Both the position numbers and the translations under genes were made by a program. Shown here in pieces: positions 19,217-28,623 of a stretch of 64,000 nucleotides of DNA. Where the stretch lies: NCBI RefSeq assembly GCF_031128465.2, contig NZ_CP155618.1:2117501-2181500 (forward strand), in the 5' to 3' direction. Below the pieces are notes generated by a model. It ran no database searches. It was not told where the DNA came from and was given only the letters and a program-made list of their open reading frames with translations. The stretch's first letter is position 1. Each line of letters starts with the position of its first letter. This DNA comes from Mariniflexile litorale (GTDB lineage: Bacteria; Bacteroidota; Bacteroidia; Flavobacteriales; Flavobacteriaceae).

Positions 19217-20581
19217 TTATTTTTCTTCAAAGTTTAAAACATTCTCATGGATGTGTTTCTGATTGGTAATAGAATCGACCACTACATTGTTTAAGAAAAT
19301 ATTTTTTATAGGAAGCTCTTCTTGTCCAAAAATACGTGATAGATATTGAGTTTTGGTTGCTCTTATATTTTTTAAATAAACATCTGTAATAGGCGTTAAT
19401 TTTTTTTCTATCGTAGGAACTAAATCTCGCCATTGGTATAGCACATCGGTTTCAATACCCAGCACCCCATTTTCAATACTTCCAGCTGTTATGTTTTCAA
19501 CAAAAATATTTTTGACATAACCACCTCGGCGTTCGTTTGTTTTTATAAATACCAAATGAAACATTTTTGCTCCGTCAACCACATTACAGTTTTCAACAAA
19601 AACATTTTCAATACCACCAGATAACTCGCTACCTATGGCTAATAATTGGTGACCATTTTTCATAGTGCAATTTCGCATCACTATATTTTTTGATGGGGTA
19701 TTTAGTCTCCAAGCGTCTTGGTTTCTACCCGATTTTACTGCAATGGCATCGTCACCTTGGTCAAAAATACAATTCTCGATTAAGATATTTTGACTCATTT
19801 CTGGGTCTACACCATCATTGTTATGTCCGTGTGCTTTAACTTTAATATTGCGAATAACCACATCTTTTGAAAGGTAAGGGTGAATGGTCCAGAACGGACT
19901 GTTTTCAATAGAAACACCTTCAAGCAAAATATTTTTACTACGATTAAATTGTATAAAATGTGGACGGAAATTTGCAGTATCGTTAACCATCTGGCGTGCT
20001 TCTACTGGTTTGTTATAAGATGCTAAGTTATAAAGTCTTTTTAAGCTGTTCATGTGTGGTTTTGGGCGTGCAAACCATTTTTCCCATACATCCATTTTAG
20101 CTTTTAATTTACCTTCGCCTGTAATGGCAATATTTTCACATCCATAAGCATAAATTAGGGGTGAATAGTTGTAGCATTCCATACCTTCCCAAGTGGTGTG
20201 TACAGGAGGTAAGTAGTCGCTTGGCTTTTCAGAAAAAAGTAAGAGAGCTCCTTTATTTAAATGTAAATTAACGTTGCTTTTAAAATGAATTTTTTTTGTA
20301 AGCCATTCACCTTTGGGAATTATAACGATTCCACCTCCTATTTTATTTGCTTCAGTAATTGCGTTAGAAATGGCTTTGGATATGAGCTCTTTATCGCCTT
20401 GTATTGCTCCGAAATCTGTAATTAAAAATTGCTTACAGTTACTAAAGTCGGGAACTTTAATAGGAGGCATTTCAAATGGTGCATTTACTTTTATTTCGAT
20501 TATTTTAATCTTATTTTCTTCCTTTTTACATGAAAAAACAATTAAAATTAGAATAAGTAAGAATGATTTATTCCCTTTCAT
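19217..20581 (-). CDS. GH28 polygalacturonase-family lipoprotein
   Basis: This 454-residue right-handed beta-helix protein belongs to GH28, which hydrolyses alpha-galacturonosidic bonds in homogalacturonan or rhamnogalacturonan. A lipoprotein signal ends at VFSC (Cys18). Catalytic motifs are visible in order: NNDGVDP (Asp256, the NTD-type motif), QGDDAIAVKSG (Asp277/278), NGHQLLAIGSE (His311, the GHG-type motif) and the IKTNERRGG region that replaces the RIK motif. Many beta-helix coils (ILLEGVSIENSP, ILIENCIFDQG, IFVENITAGS) fill the rest. An exo-acting or rhamnogalacturonan-type GH28 is more likely than an endo-enzyme because of the long loops, but that is inference. It opens the minus-strand cluster and has an ACAGGAT promoter 23 bp upstream. 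Confidence 0.9.
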   Translation of the reverse strand: MKGNKSFLLILILIVFSCKKEENKIKIIEIKVNAPFEMPPIKVPDFSNCKQFLITDFGAIQGDKELISKAISNAITEANKIGGGIVIIPKGEWLTKKIHFKSNVNLHLNKGALLLFSEKPSDYLPPVHTTWEGMECYNYSPLIYAYGCENIAITGEGKLKAKMDVWEKWFARPKPHMNSLKRLYNLASYNKPVEARQMVNDTANFRPHFIQFNRSKNILLEGVSIENSPFWTIHPYLSKDVVIRNIKVKAHGHNNDGVDPEMSQNILIENCIFDQGDDAIAVKSGRNQDAWRLNTPSKNIVMRNCTMKNGHQLLAIGSELSGGIENVFVENCNVVDGAKMFHLVFIKTNERRGGYVKNIFVENITAGSIENGVLGIETDVLYQWRDLVPTIEKKLTPITDVYLKNIRATKTQYLSRIFGQEELPIKNIFLNNVVVDSITNQKHIHENVLNFEEK

Positions 20582-20604
20582 AGGTTAGTACTTTTAGTAT
20601 TTAG

Positions 20605-20650
20605 TAAAAATAGTATCTAACTTAATAAATGCTATCCTGTAGCATCCTGT
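20605..20650 (-). promoter_or_regulatory. ACAGGAT tandem-heptamer promoter of the GH28 unit
   Basis: On the minus strand ACAGGAT occurs at 20650-20644 and again at 20640-20634 (10-bp period). A 21-bp spacer then leads to TATTTTTA at 20612-20605. The GH28 start codon follows 23 bp later. The arrangement equals that of the PL22 promoter apart from spacer sequence. Confidence 0.78.
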
Positions 20651-20675
20651 TTGGATTTAATTATTCAATTTTTAA

Positions 20676-20873
20676 ACAACAACTTGGTTAAAAGCGAGGT
20701 GCCATAAAAAAATCTATCAGCAATTAGTTAGCTATGGGGCTCTGTATTTTCCTTTACAAGAAGAAGGTAAATGGAATCATCACATTTATAAATCATTAAA
20801 GATGATTCTCGATGAATATTTTGGACACGAGGTTGATTATAATAGAGAAAAACACCTTGTTTATTTAACTTGA
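20676..20873 (+). pseudogene. Possible coding remnant without a start codon
   Basis: A 65-codon open stretch runs in the plus direction between the ACAGGAT promoter and the sigma gene, overlapping the sigma 3' end by 13 bp. It is preceded by a stop at 20673 and has no good start. Its translation looks protein-like (for example KKIYQQLVSYGALYFPLQEE and DEYFGHEVDYNREKHLVYL), which suggests the 3' end of a lost gene. I do not recognise the family, and chance remains possible. Confidence 0.35.
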
Positions 20874-21454
20874 TTCATTTCTTTTTTAAAATCATAAAGC
20901 AAAAATAGAATAGCATCAATTTGAGGGTTTAATTTATCTGCGAGGACTTTAAATGCTCTGGTCATATGTCCTTCAACTGTTTTTATAGATATATTTAAAT
21001 ATTCAGATATTTCAATATGTGTTAAACCATCCTTTTTATTAAGTATAAAAATTTCTCTGCATTTTGGAGGCAAGTTCATAATTTCTTTATTTACCAACTG
21101 AGTTAATTCGTTCAAATCTTCATAATCATTTTCAACTACCAAATCAAGGGCTTCTAAATACTTCTTCTCTAAATAAATTACTGGCTTATTTTTTCTAAAT
21201 TGATCTATAAATTGGTTGTAAACTGATTTATAAACATAATTTTTAATAATAAAATGAGAATTAATATTTTTTTTATTCATCCATACTTTTACAAAAACAT
21301 TTTGAACAATATCTTCAGCTTTACCTTTATCATGAGTTAATGTAAAAGCATAGCGACATAAACTTTTATAATAGGTCTCCATTAAAAAATCGTAAGCTTT
21401 TGTATTGCCTAGTTTTAATTGTGTTGCTAATGTAAGGTTATTGTTGAAATCCAA
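20861..21454 (-). CDS. ECF-type RNA polymerase sigma factor
   Basis: The protein has sigma region 2 (AYDFLMETYYKSLCRYAFTLT, then KAEDIVQNVFVKVW) and region 4 (LPPKCREIFILNKKDGLTHIEISEYLNISIKTVEGHM), the two parts of a Bacteroidota RpoE-like factor. Such factors are released when a SusC with an STN domain signals through FecR, and they then activate the SusCD operon. The start is unclear: the open frame extends to a TTG at 21508, an in-frame TTG lies at 21454 (used here), and the natural-looking ATG at 21474 is one frame off, across a run of eight A. One extra A would give an N-terminus beginning MKNRKKKLDFNNN. It is transcribed divergently from FecR, unlike the usual sigma-then-FecR order. 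Confidence 0.85.
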   Translation of the reverse strand: MDFNNNLTLATQLKLGNTKAYDFLMETYYKSLCRYAFTLTHDKGKAEDIVQNVFVKVWMNKKNINSHFIIKNYVYKSVYNQFIDQFRKNKPVIYLEKKYLEALDLVVENDYEDLNELTQLVNKEIMNLPPKCREIFILNKKDGLTHIEISEYLNISIKTVEGHMTRAFKVLADKLNPQIDAILFLLYDFKKEMNQVK

Positions 21455-21562
21455 TTTTTTTTGCGATTTTTCATTAAATGTGCAAACAAATCTAAAAAAA
21501 AATATCAAATAAATAGAGGGGTAAGAAAAATTAGTGCGTAATTAATAATAGAAACATGTGAA

Positions 21563-22726
21563 ATGAAGAAGTCTAAAGCACGTAAAATAATAGTTAAATT
21601 CCTTAATAAGGAAGCTGCGTCACATGAATTGGATAAATTAAATAAGTGGTTAAAAAACAAAAAAAACCAAACTGACTTTAACCATTTTGTAAAGGCAGAA
21701 TATTTAACGATAGCTTGTATGAGTGATTATGATTTGCAAGAAGCAAAAAAAAATATATACAGAAAACTTAAAAAAGTTGAGAAAACACGTAGAATAGTCA
21801 TTTATAAAAAGATTGCTGTTGCAGCTTCTTTTACGCTGTTATTTACATTGGGTTTAATACAAATTAATAAAAAAGAAAAAGGTATTATACAAACTGAAAC
21901 CATAGAAATTGGTTCTAGCAAAGCCATTCTTACCCTAGAAAATGGTAACCAAGTTAGTCTTGAAAAAGGAAAATTATATGCCAATGAAAAAGTGAATAGT
22001 AATGGAGAAGAACTCTTATACATTGCATCTGTAGGATCTCAAACTAAAGATAACAACGAGGAGCCTTCGTACAATTACTTAGCTATTCCTAGAGGAGGAA
22101 AGTTTTTTATTAAGCTTGTAGATGGTACAAAAGTATGGTTGAATTCTGAATCTAAAATAAAATATCCAACAAGATTTATTAAAGGTGAAACACGTATGGT
22201 TGAATTGTTATATGGTGAAGCTTATTTTGAAGTATCACCAAGTACAAAACATAATGGAGATGCATTTAAAGTAATCACTAAAAATCAAGAAGTTAATGTA
22301 TTAGGTACAGAATTTAATATAAAAGCCTATAGCGACGAAGATGAAATTGCTACAACCTTAGTAAATGGTAGTGTTGAAATTAATAATGGAAAGGTGAAAA
22401 AGACTATAAAACCTAATCAACAGTCTGTACTAAATAGCAAAAACCCTAGTTTAATAAAAATAGTAGAAATAGACGCAGCACAAGAAACCTCTTGGGTTAA
22501 AGATGTTTTTTCTTTTAATGAAGAAACCTTAGGAGAAATGATGCAGGTTTTATCTCGGTGGTATAATGTTGATGTTGTTTTTGAAACAGCAGAACGAAAA
22601 AATTATGTGTTTACGGGAGTCTTAGAACGTACCAAATCTATTCATGATATTTTAAAACTTATAGAAGGTACGAGTGAAGAGGATATAAAATTTGAAATTA
22701 ACCAAAAAATAATTATAGTAAAATAA
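21563..22726 (+). CDS. FecR-like anti-sigma factor
   Basis: The 387-residue inner-membrane protein has a cytoplasmic N-terminal region (~1-75) that should bind the sigma factor. It has one transmembrane helix (~83-100, IAVAASFTLLFTLGLIQ), a periplasmic FecR domain (~110-270, with AIPRGGKFFIKLVDGTKVWLN and YGEAYFEVSP) and a C-terminal DUF4974 domain (~318-387) that meets the STN domain of the transporter. It is divergent from the ECF sigma gene and 93 bp upstream of the STN-bearing SusC gene, making a complete sigma/anti-sigma/transducer set. Identity is secure; which sugar triggers it is unknown. Confidence 0.93.
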   Translation: MKKSKARKIIVKFLNKEAASHELDKLNKWLKNKKNQTDFNHFVKAEYLTIACMSDYDLQEAKKNIYRKLKKVEKTRRIVIYKKIAVAASFTLLFTLGLIQINKKEKGIIQTETIEIGSSKAILTLENGNQVSLEKGKLYANEKVNSNGEELLYIASVGSQTKDNNEEPSYNYLAIPRGGKFFIKLVDGTKVWLNSESKIKYPTRFIKGETRMVELLYGEAYFEVSPSTKHNGDAFKVITKNQEVNVLGTEFNIKAYSDEDEIATTLVNGSVEINNGKVKKTIKPNQQSVLNSKNPSLIKIVEIDAAQETSWVKDVFSFNEETLGEMMQVLSRWYNVDVVFETAERKNYVFTGVLERTKSIHDILKLIEGTSEEDIKFEINQKIIIVK

Positions 22727-22819
22727 AAAAGGAAAAGGCTACACGTTCGAAGGTAATAGCCTTATTCCAAGTCGATTAATCAATTAAAACCAAGTTTAAC
22801 TAAAAACCAAGACAAAATT

Positions 22820-25800
22820 ATGAAAATTAATTTTACTAGGGAGAGATCCTGTAAAAAGGATTTACTCCTAAAATCTATTATGAGAACATTTATCTTCTTA
22901 TGTTGTACAATTTCATTCGCCTTTGGGTCTAAAGAGGCATTTTCGCAGAATACTGAAATCATAATTGATTCAGATATGACCTTAAATGTCAAACAATTAT
23001 TTAGGCTCATAAATGAACAAACCGATTACAAGTTTGTTTATAGGCATGATTTGATAAAAAAAGCTCCCGAATTATCGTTAAAAAAAGGAGTTATTAAAGC
23101 TGGTACCTTATTGAATAAATTTTTAGATCCAATAAATTTCACCTTTGAATTCACTAAAAATCAAACTGTAATTGTAAAAAGAAAACTTGTTGCTTTAAAG
23201 GATAATTTAGATTCTAATTCGAAAACAGCTCCTCAAATGCAAATTAGTGGAAATGTAACAGATATGAACAATATCCCGTTGCCAGGAGTAAATATTATAA
23301 TTAAAAACACGAAGATCGGTGCACAAACAGATTTTGATGGTAGTTTTACTATGAAAGCTAATACCGGAGATGTTTTAGTGTTTTCTTATGTTGGAATGAA
23401 GACGACTGAAATGATAGTAGATTCTAAATCTACTTATAATGTCATTATGGAAGAAGATGCATCTCAATTAGAAGAAGTAGTGGTAGTAGGCTACGGAACC
23501 CAAAAAAAATCCGATGTTACTGGTGCCGTTTCGAGCGTGAGTGCTGAAGAGCTAATGATACAACCAGTAAACAACGTTTTTGAAGCTTTACAGGGGAAAG
23601 CCGCTGGTGTGGATATTACGAGTAGCCAGCGTCCTGGAACTGTAGGTTCTATTCGTATTCGTGGTAACCGCTCTTTGACCGCAAGCAACTCGCCTCTTTA
23701 TGTTGTGGATGGTGTGCCGTTAATGTCAAGTTTAGGAATTGAAACTTTAAACCCACGAGATATTGAATCTATTGATGTACTGAAAGATGCTTCTGCTACA
23801 GCAATTTACGGATCACGTGGTGCTAATGGTGTTATTATCGTAACAACCAAACAAGGTAAAGTAGGACAATTCCGTTTAAATTATTCTGGAACGGTTACCA
23901 CATCTAATATTGTTGATAGATCACCATCAATGAGTGCTGCCGATTTTATTGAATTTCGTCGTTGGGCTGCTTACAATCTAGACTCAAATACTTATGCGCA
24001 TCCAGATTCTCCTACCTTAGCAAATGACACATTTATTTTTGATAGTGGTTTGGATGGTCAAACTTCCAGAGATAATGTGTTAAAAGGATGGGAAAATGGC
24101 ACTTGGGATCCATCTAAAGTTACCAATACCGATTGGACAGACTTTGTAACACAAACAGCTATTACTAGCGAACATACCATAAGTGCTAGTGGTGGAACAG
24201 AAAAAATGAAAGCTTACGGTTCCTTTGGATATTTAAATAATGAAGGTACACAGAGAGGACAGTATTATGACCGTTATACTGCAAAGCTTAGTACAACAAT
24301 AGACCCTGTTGATTGGTTTACATTAAACGCTTCAATGAATGTGTCATGGAGTGAACAGGATTATGGTATGTCTACTTTAGGTGGTCGTAGTGGCTCTGTG
24401 CCCGATGCCATATATGGTACTGCTAAAGCTATTTATAACATGGCAGTTCCTTATGATATTAATGGTGATTTAGTTATTAACCCAGGAGGTGAAACGGGTA
24501 TTTACACCATTACAGATGAATGGAACAAAAGTACTCAACTGTCGCAATCCATGCGTGCTTTGGGTAGCTTCTCTGCGACATTCGATATAGGTAAAATAAT
24601 AGATGCTTTAGAAGGTCTTAGTTATAAAATAAACTTTGGCCCCGATTTTCGTCATTGGAGAGAAGGTGTTTATATTGATGGGACATCGGCTCATAAAATA
24701 AATGCTGATGGAAGCGAAGGAACTAATTATGCACGACTTCAAAATCGTCGCGATTTTTCTTGGACTTTAGATAATATGTTAACTTATAATCGCACATTTG
24801 CGGATGTTCATAAAGTTGGTGTTACATTGCTTCAAACAGCATCATCTTGGAATATTGAAAGTTCATCGATGAGTGCTAACAATGTTCCTAAAAAATCAAT
24901 ATTATGGAATAGATTTGGCTCGATAGATATTAATAATACTGCTAACAACGCTAGTTTTGGTTCTGGTATAAATGAGCGCCAACTTAACTCTTATATGGCG
25001 CGTTTAAATTATGGTTTTGATAACCGTTATTTATTAACAGTATCCGGTAGATGGGATGGAGCTTCGCAATTAGCAGAAGGAAATCAATGGGACTTTTTCC
25101 CTTCAGCAGCATTAGCATGGCGTATGGATCAAGAAAACTTTCTAAAAAGTGTAGATTGGATTCAAAACCTAAAACTTCGTTTAGGGTTTGGAACAACTGG
25201 TAACTCATCAGTTGACCCTTATTCAACAAAAGGAAATATTTCTTCAATCTATCTTCCGTTTAATGGGCTAGACAACCAAATTGGTTACACTACCAACGAA
25301 CCTTACTATACTAGAGACCAAACGGCATTGGCTAATAAGCTACTTAGCTGGGAAAAAACAACGCAATATAACATTGGTGTTGATTTTAGCCTATTTAATA
25401 ACCGAGTTAGTGGTAGTCTTGATACTTATAGATCGTTTACAAAAGATTTAATAATGGAGATGAAAATACCTACAGTAACAGGTCACCCAAACACTTTTGC
25501 AAATATTGGTAAAACAAAAAATCAAGGGGTCGAACTTACGCTTAATTTTACTCCAATAGAAACTGTAAGTGGATTTACTTGGGATTCTAATATAAATGTT
25601 GCTTGGCAAAAAGACGAAATTGAAGAATTGGCCTATGGTAAAAACGATATGTTGGATAACTCATGGTTTATAGGCGAATCTTTAAACGTTTATTATGGTT
25701 TTGAAAATGAAGGTATTTGGCAAAATACACCTGAAGATTTAGCTGAAATGGCTTTATGGAATGATAATGGTGAGAATTTCACACCTGGTAATGTACGCCC

Positions 25801-26317
25801 AAAAGATCAAGATGGCGACTATGAAATGACAATTGAAGATCGTGTTATATTAGGCAATAGAAGCCCTAAATGGACCATGGGTTGGAATAATACATTTTCT
25901 TATAATGGCATTGAATTAAGTATGAATACTTACTCACGCTTAGGCTACACAGCTTCATTAGGAGGAGAGGCCATGACTGCTCACAGCAACCAACGAGAAG
26001 TTGATTATTGGACACCAGATAACCCTAATGCAGAATTTCAAAAACCTATTCTTGGTCAAGCTACATCAGGTTCTCAAGATAAGTACTCAGGTCTTTTAGG
26101 GTTCACCAAAGCTTCATTTGTAAAAATCCGTAATATCTCATTAGGGTATAACTTCTCCAAAGAATTTTGTTCTAAAAATGGGTTGGGAAATCTAAAAATT
26201 TATGCACAGGCTATAAACCCTGGAAGCATATACCAATCTGTTGATTGGTATGATTTTGATGTGAGCTCATCAATATTCAACCGTAGTTTTACAGTAGGAA
26301 TTGATATTGGAATTTAA
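22820..26317 (+). CDS. SusC-like TonB-dependent transducer with STN domain
   Basis: This 1165-residue outer-membrane transporter also signals. After a long N-terminus and signal peptide (cut near FSQ, ~43) comes an STN domain (~45-120, VKQLFRLINEQTDYKFVYRHD). A carboxypeptidase-regulatory-like domain (~141-215), the EEVVVVGYG segment (~218-226), a plug (~228-345) and the barrel follow. The STN domain should contact the FecR protein encoded just upstream and release the ECF sigma factor when a glycan is bound. From the regulatory domain onward the sequence is strikingly similar to the SusC at 42470, which has no STN domain, so the two pairs look like duplicates under different control. SusD follows after 50 bp. 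Confidence 0.95.
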   Translation: MKINFTRERSCKKDLLLKSIMRTFIFLCCTISFAFGSKEAFSQNTEIIIDSDMTLNVKQLFRLINEQTDYKFVYRHDLIKKAPELSLKKGVIKAGTLLNKFLDPINFTFEFTKNQTVIVKRKLVALKDNLDSNSKTAPQMQISGNVTDMNNIPLPGVNIIIKNTKIGAQTDFDGSFTMKANTGDVLVFSYVGMKTTEMIVDSKSTYNVIMEEDASQLEEVVVVGYGTQKKSDVTGAVSSVSAEELMIQPVNNVFEALQGKAAGVDITSSQRPGTVGSIRIRGNRSLTASNSPLYVVDGVPLMSSLGIETLNPRDIESIDVLKDASATAIYGSRGANGVIIVTTKQGKVGQFRLNYSGTVTTSNIVDRSPSMSAADFIEFRRWAAYNLDSNTYAHPDSPTLANDTFIFDSGLDGQTSRDNVLKGWENGTWDPSKVTNTDWTDFVTQTAITSEHTISASGGTEKMKAYGSFGYLNNEGTQRGQYYDRYTAKLSTTIDPVDWFTLNASMNVSWSEQDYGMSTLGGRSGSVPDAIYGTAKAIYNMAVPYDINGDLVINPGGETGIYTITDEWNKSTQLSQSMRALGSFSATFDIGKIIDALEGLSYKINFGPDFRHWREGVYIDGTSAHKINADGSEGTNYARLQNRRDFSWTLDNMLTYNRTFADVHKVGVTLLQTASSWNIESSSMSANNVPKKSILWNRFGSIDINNTANNASFGSGINERQLNSYMARLNYGFDNRYLLTVSGRWDGASQLAEGNQWDFFPSAALAWRMDQENFLKSVDWIQNLKLRLGFGTTGNSSVDPYSTKGNISSIYLPFNGLDNQIGYTTNEPYYTRDQTALANKLLSWEKTTQYNIGVDFSLFNNRVSGSLDTYRSFTKDLIMEMKIPTVTGHPNTFANIGKTKNQGVELTLNFTPIETVSGFTWDSNINVAWQKDEIEELAYGKNDMLDNSWFIGESLNVYYGFENEGIWQNTPEDLAEMALWNDNGENFTPGNVRPKDQDGDYEMTIEDRVILGNRSPKWTMGWNNTFSYNGIELSMNTYSRLGYTASLGGEAMTAHSNQREVDYWTPDNPNAEFQKPILGQATSGSQDKYSGLLGFTKASFVKIRNISLGYNFSKEFCSKNGLGNLKIYAQAINPGSIYQSVDWYDFDVSSSIFNRSFTVGIDIGI

Positions 26318-26367
26318 TTAACAATACATTATATCAAGCATAATGCATAACATTTAAAATTATAAAA

Positions 26368-28464
26368 ATGAATAAAATAAAACATACAAGAATTGGACTT
26401 TTGATAATGATTTCATTGTCAATTAACTCCTGTGCAAAAGACTTTCTTGAAGAAGAGGATACAACGCGATATTCGACAGAATACTTCGAAACAGCTGAAG
26501 GAATTGAAGCCTTGGCTGTATCCCTTTATGGCAACATCCGTTGGCATTTTGGATATGAATGGGCTTATGGAACCACCCTTTATGGAACCGACGAATTCAC
26601 AAATGCCAATGATTTAACGAATGAATTATGGAACACCTACGATAGTCGTTTTGGACCATTAGGAGCATCCCCTGAAACAGGAGCAGCTAACAAAAATGTG
26701 ACATCTCCTAGTGATCTTTGGGATCAATTGTATTATGGCATTGCCTCTTGTAATACCATAATAGCAAACGCTAACAAAATAAGTAATGATGAAATACGCA
26801 ACCGCAGTTTAGCCCATGCCTATTTTTTACGCGGCTACAACTACTATCGTTTAACAGCGCAATACGGAGGTGTGGTTCTTCAAACAGAACCTGCCAAAGG
26901 AGTTATTCGTAATTTTGAACGTGCAAGCGAAGAAGCATGTTGGGAACAAGTTATTTCGGATTTACGTAACGCTTATACTCATTTTGAAGGTGAAATTTTT
27001 ACTTATGGTAAAGGCATTACATGGACTAAAGCTACTGCAGCTCATTTCCTTGCAAAAGCACTATTATTCCGTTCTTCTGAGCGAAATGATTCATGGAATA
27101 GTTCATATAAAGTAGCTGATTTTAATGAAGCCATTGATGTGTGTACTTACGCTATTAATGCTCGTGGACCATTAACAAATAATTACAGTGACCTATATGC
27201 TAATTGGACAGGTATTGACTGTCCAAACGAACAGCTTGATGAAATATTAATGGCTGCTGGTCATAATGCAGATGAGGCCACTAAAGGTCGTTTTGGAAAC
27301 CGTACCTATAATTATTTTACGCCACAATTTTCAAGTTTTTCTGGAGGTTGGGTTAAACGTGGCGTATGGATTGGTGGTATGGATTTTCAACGTTGTCGCC
27401 CTACTGAGTATACCTACTCTGTTTTTAACCATGTAGATGATGCGCGTATGTGGAAAACATTTAAAACCGTTTATGGAACTAACAATGTTGTTAATAATGC
27501 TTTAGGTGTAAACGCTGGAGATCCAGGTATTATAATGATTTTAAATACCAAAGATGATCATACTTATGATGGCTATACTTTTGGTGCCTACGTACAAAGT
27601 CCAAATTGGAAAGATGATAATAGTCGTTTGCCAGAATGGACTGTAGGATCACGTCAAACAAAATCATCTGGGAATTTAACAAGTCAAGTAGGGAAATATG
27701 TTCCAAATGTTTCGGTGCTATATCAAAATGGTCAGTATGTAGCTCCTAATTTCAAGAATCAATCTATTTGTAATTTCTTCGCAGGAATTAATAAAACAGA
27801 TGATGGTTCACGTACTGCTGAAAAAGGGGACGCACATCGTGATGTTACCATGGCGCGTCTTAGCGAAACCTATCTTCTGCGTGCAGAATGCTACGTTCGT
27901 TTGGGACAATATGGAAATGCCATGAGCGATATAAACGTTGTTCGAAACCGTGCACAATGGAAATCAGGAGAAAATAGATCATTTTATAGTGATGGTTCAC
28001 AAGCGTTTGAAAATAATACGTTAAATACTGGATCAGCCGCTACTAATTACACCAATTCGAATTTAAATATGAATACATATTATTTATCGAATCCTACTCT
28101 TCCTGTTACTACAGCTGCATCAAACTTAGAATTAACAGCGTTCCCCAATAACTTGCCAGCTGAAGATGAGGACGTTCTTTCTAAAATAGGAGCTACAACA
28201 GATTACGACCGTGCATTGAATTTTATTCTAAATGAACGTACTCGTGAATTGCTGGGAGAATGGCAACGTTGGGAAACATTATCTCGTACAGGAACTTTAA
28301 TTAAACGAGCAAAAGCTTTTAACCCAGAAGCAGTTAATATTACTGCTAATAAACACGAACTTCGTCCAATTCCTCAAACATTTATTGACGGATTGCTAAA
28401 TGACGATGGAAATAATTTATCTGACGAACAAAAAGCCGCTTGGCAAAACCCAGGATATAACTAA
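26368..28464 (+). CDS. SusD-like surface glycan-binding lipoprotein
   Basis: This 698-residue SusD/RagB-family lipoprotein (signal ending at NSC, Cys ~23, then AKDFLEEEDTTRY) partners the STN-type SusC encoded 50 bp upstream. TPR-like helices are recognisable in WDQLYYGIASCNTIIANA and HAYFLRGYNYYRLTAQYGG. The C-terminal part has the NERTRELLGEWQRWE signature and ends in RPIPQTFIDG and NPGYN. The same closing motifs occur in the SusD at 40472, showing that the two SusCD pairs are paralogous. A near-perfect terminator follows, so the downstream sulfatase unit is a separate transcript. Confidence 0.95.
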   Translation: MNKIKHTRIGLLIMISLSINSCAKDFLEEEDTTRYSTEYFETAEGIEALAVSLYGNIRWHFGYEWAYGTTLYGTDEFTNANDLTNELWNTYDSRFGPLGASPETGAANKNVTSPSDLWDQLYYGIASCNTIIANANKISNDEIRNRSLAHAYFLRGYNYYRLTAQYGGVVLQTEPAKGVIRNFERASEEACWEQVISDLRNAYTHFEGEIFTYGKGITWTKATAAHFLAKALLFRSSERNDSWNSSYKVADFNEAIDVCTYAINARGPLTNNYSDLYANWTGIDCPNEQLDEILMAAGHNADEATKGRFGNRTYNYFTPQFSSFSGGWVKRGVWIGGMDFQRCRPTEYTYSVFNHVDDARMWKTFKTVYGTNNVVNNALGVNAGDPGIIMILNTKDDHTYDGYTFGAYVQSPNWKDDNSRLPEWTVGSRQTKSSGNLTSQVGKYVPNVSVLYQNGQYVAPNFKNQSICNFFAGINKTDDGSRTAEKGDAHRDVTMARLSETYLLRAECYVRLGQYGNAMSDINVVRNRAQWKSGENRSFYSDGSQAFENNTLNTGSAATNYTNSNLNMNTYYLSNPTLPVTTAASNLELTAFPNNLPAEDEDVLSKIGATTDYDRALNFILNERTRELLGEWQRWETLSRTGTLIKRAKAFNPEAVNITANKHELRPIPQTFIDGLLNDDGNNLSDEQKAAWQNPGYN

Positions 28465-28488
28465 AAGTAAGTTTTTTTGATTATTCAT

Positions 28489-28521
28489 AACGCTATAGTA
28501 AATTTTACTATAGCGTTTTTT
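28489..28521 (+). terminator. Strong terminator after the ECF-linked SusCD pair
   Basis: Arms 28489-28502 and 28504-28517 are exact 14-nt reverse complements, and the stem runs into a T-tract (28516-28521). It separates the ECF-controlled SusCD transcript from the ACAGGAT-controlled sulfatase unit. Confidence 0.88.
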
Positions 28522-28537
28522 ATGTCATAAAAGAGGT

Positions 28538-28583
28538 ACAGTATAGTACAGGACACAAATAAAAATTTAAACCAATATCTTTG
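28538..28583 (+). promoter_or_regulatory. ACAGGAT-type promoter of the sulfatase unit
   Basis: Heptamers ACAGTAT (28538-28544) and ACAGGAC (28548-28554) have the 10-bp period. After 21 bp comes TATCTTTG (28576-28583), an exact match to TAnnTTTG. The sulfatase start codon is 40 bp downstream. Confidence 0.75.
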
Positions 28584-28623
28584 AGATTATACCAAATATG
28601 ACCTTATTCAAAAATAATTTTAA

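Noticed and set aside
22735-22763. Hairpin between FecR and SusC genes (7-bp stem AAGGCTA/TAGCCTT)
   Set aside because: The 15-nt loop and lack of a T-tract make a terminator unlikely; it may be a processing or attenuation structure, but the evidence is too weak.
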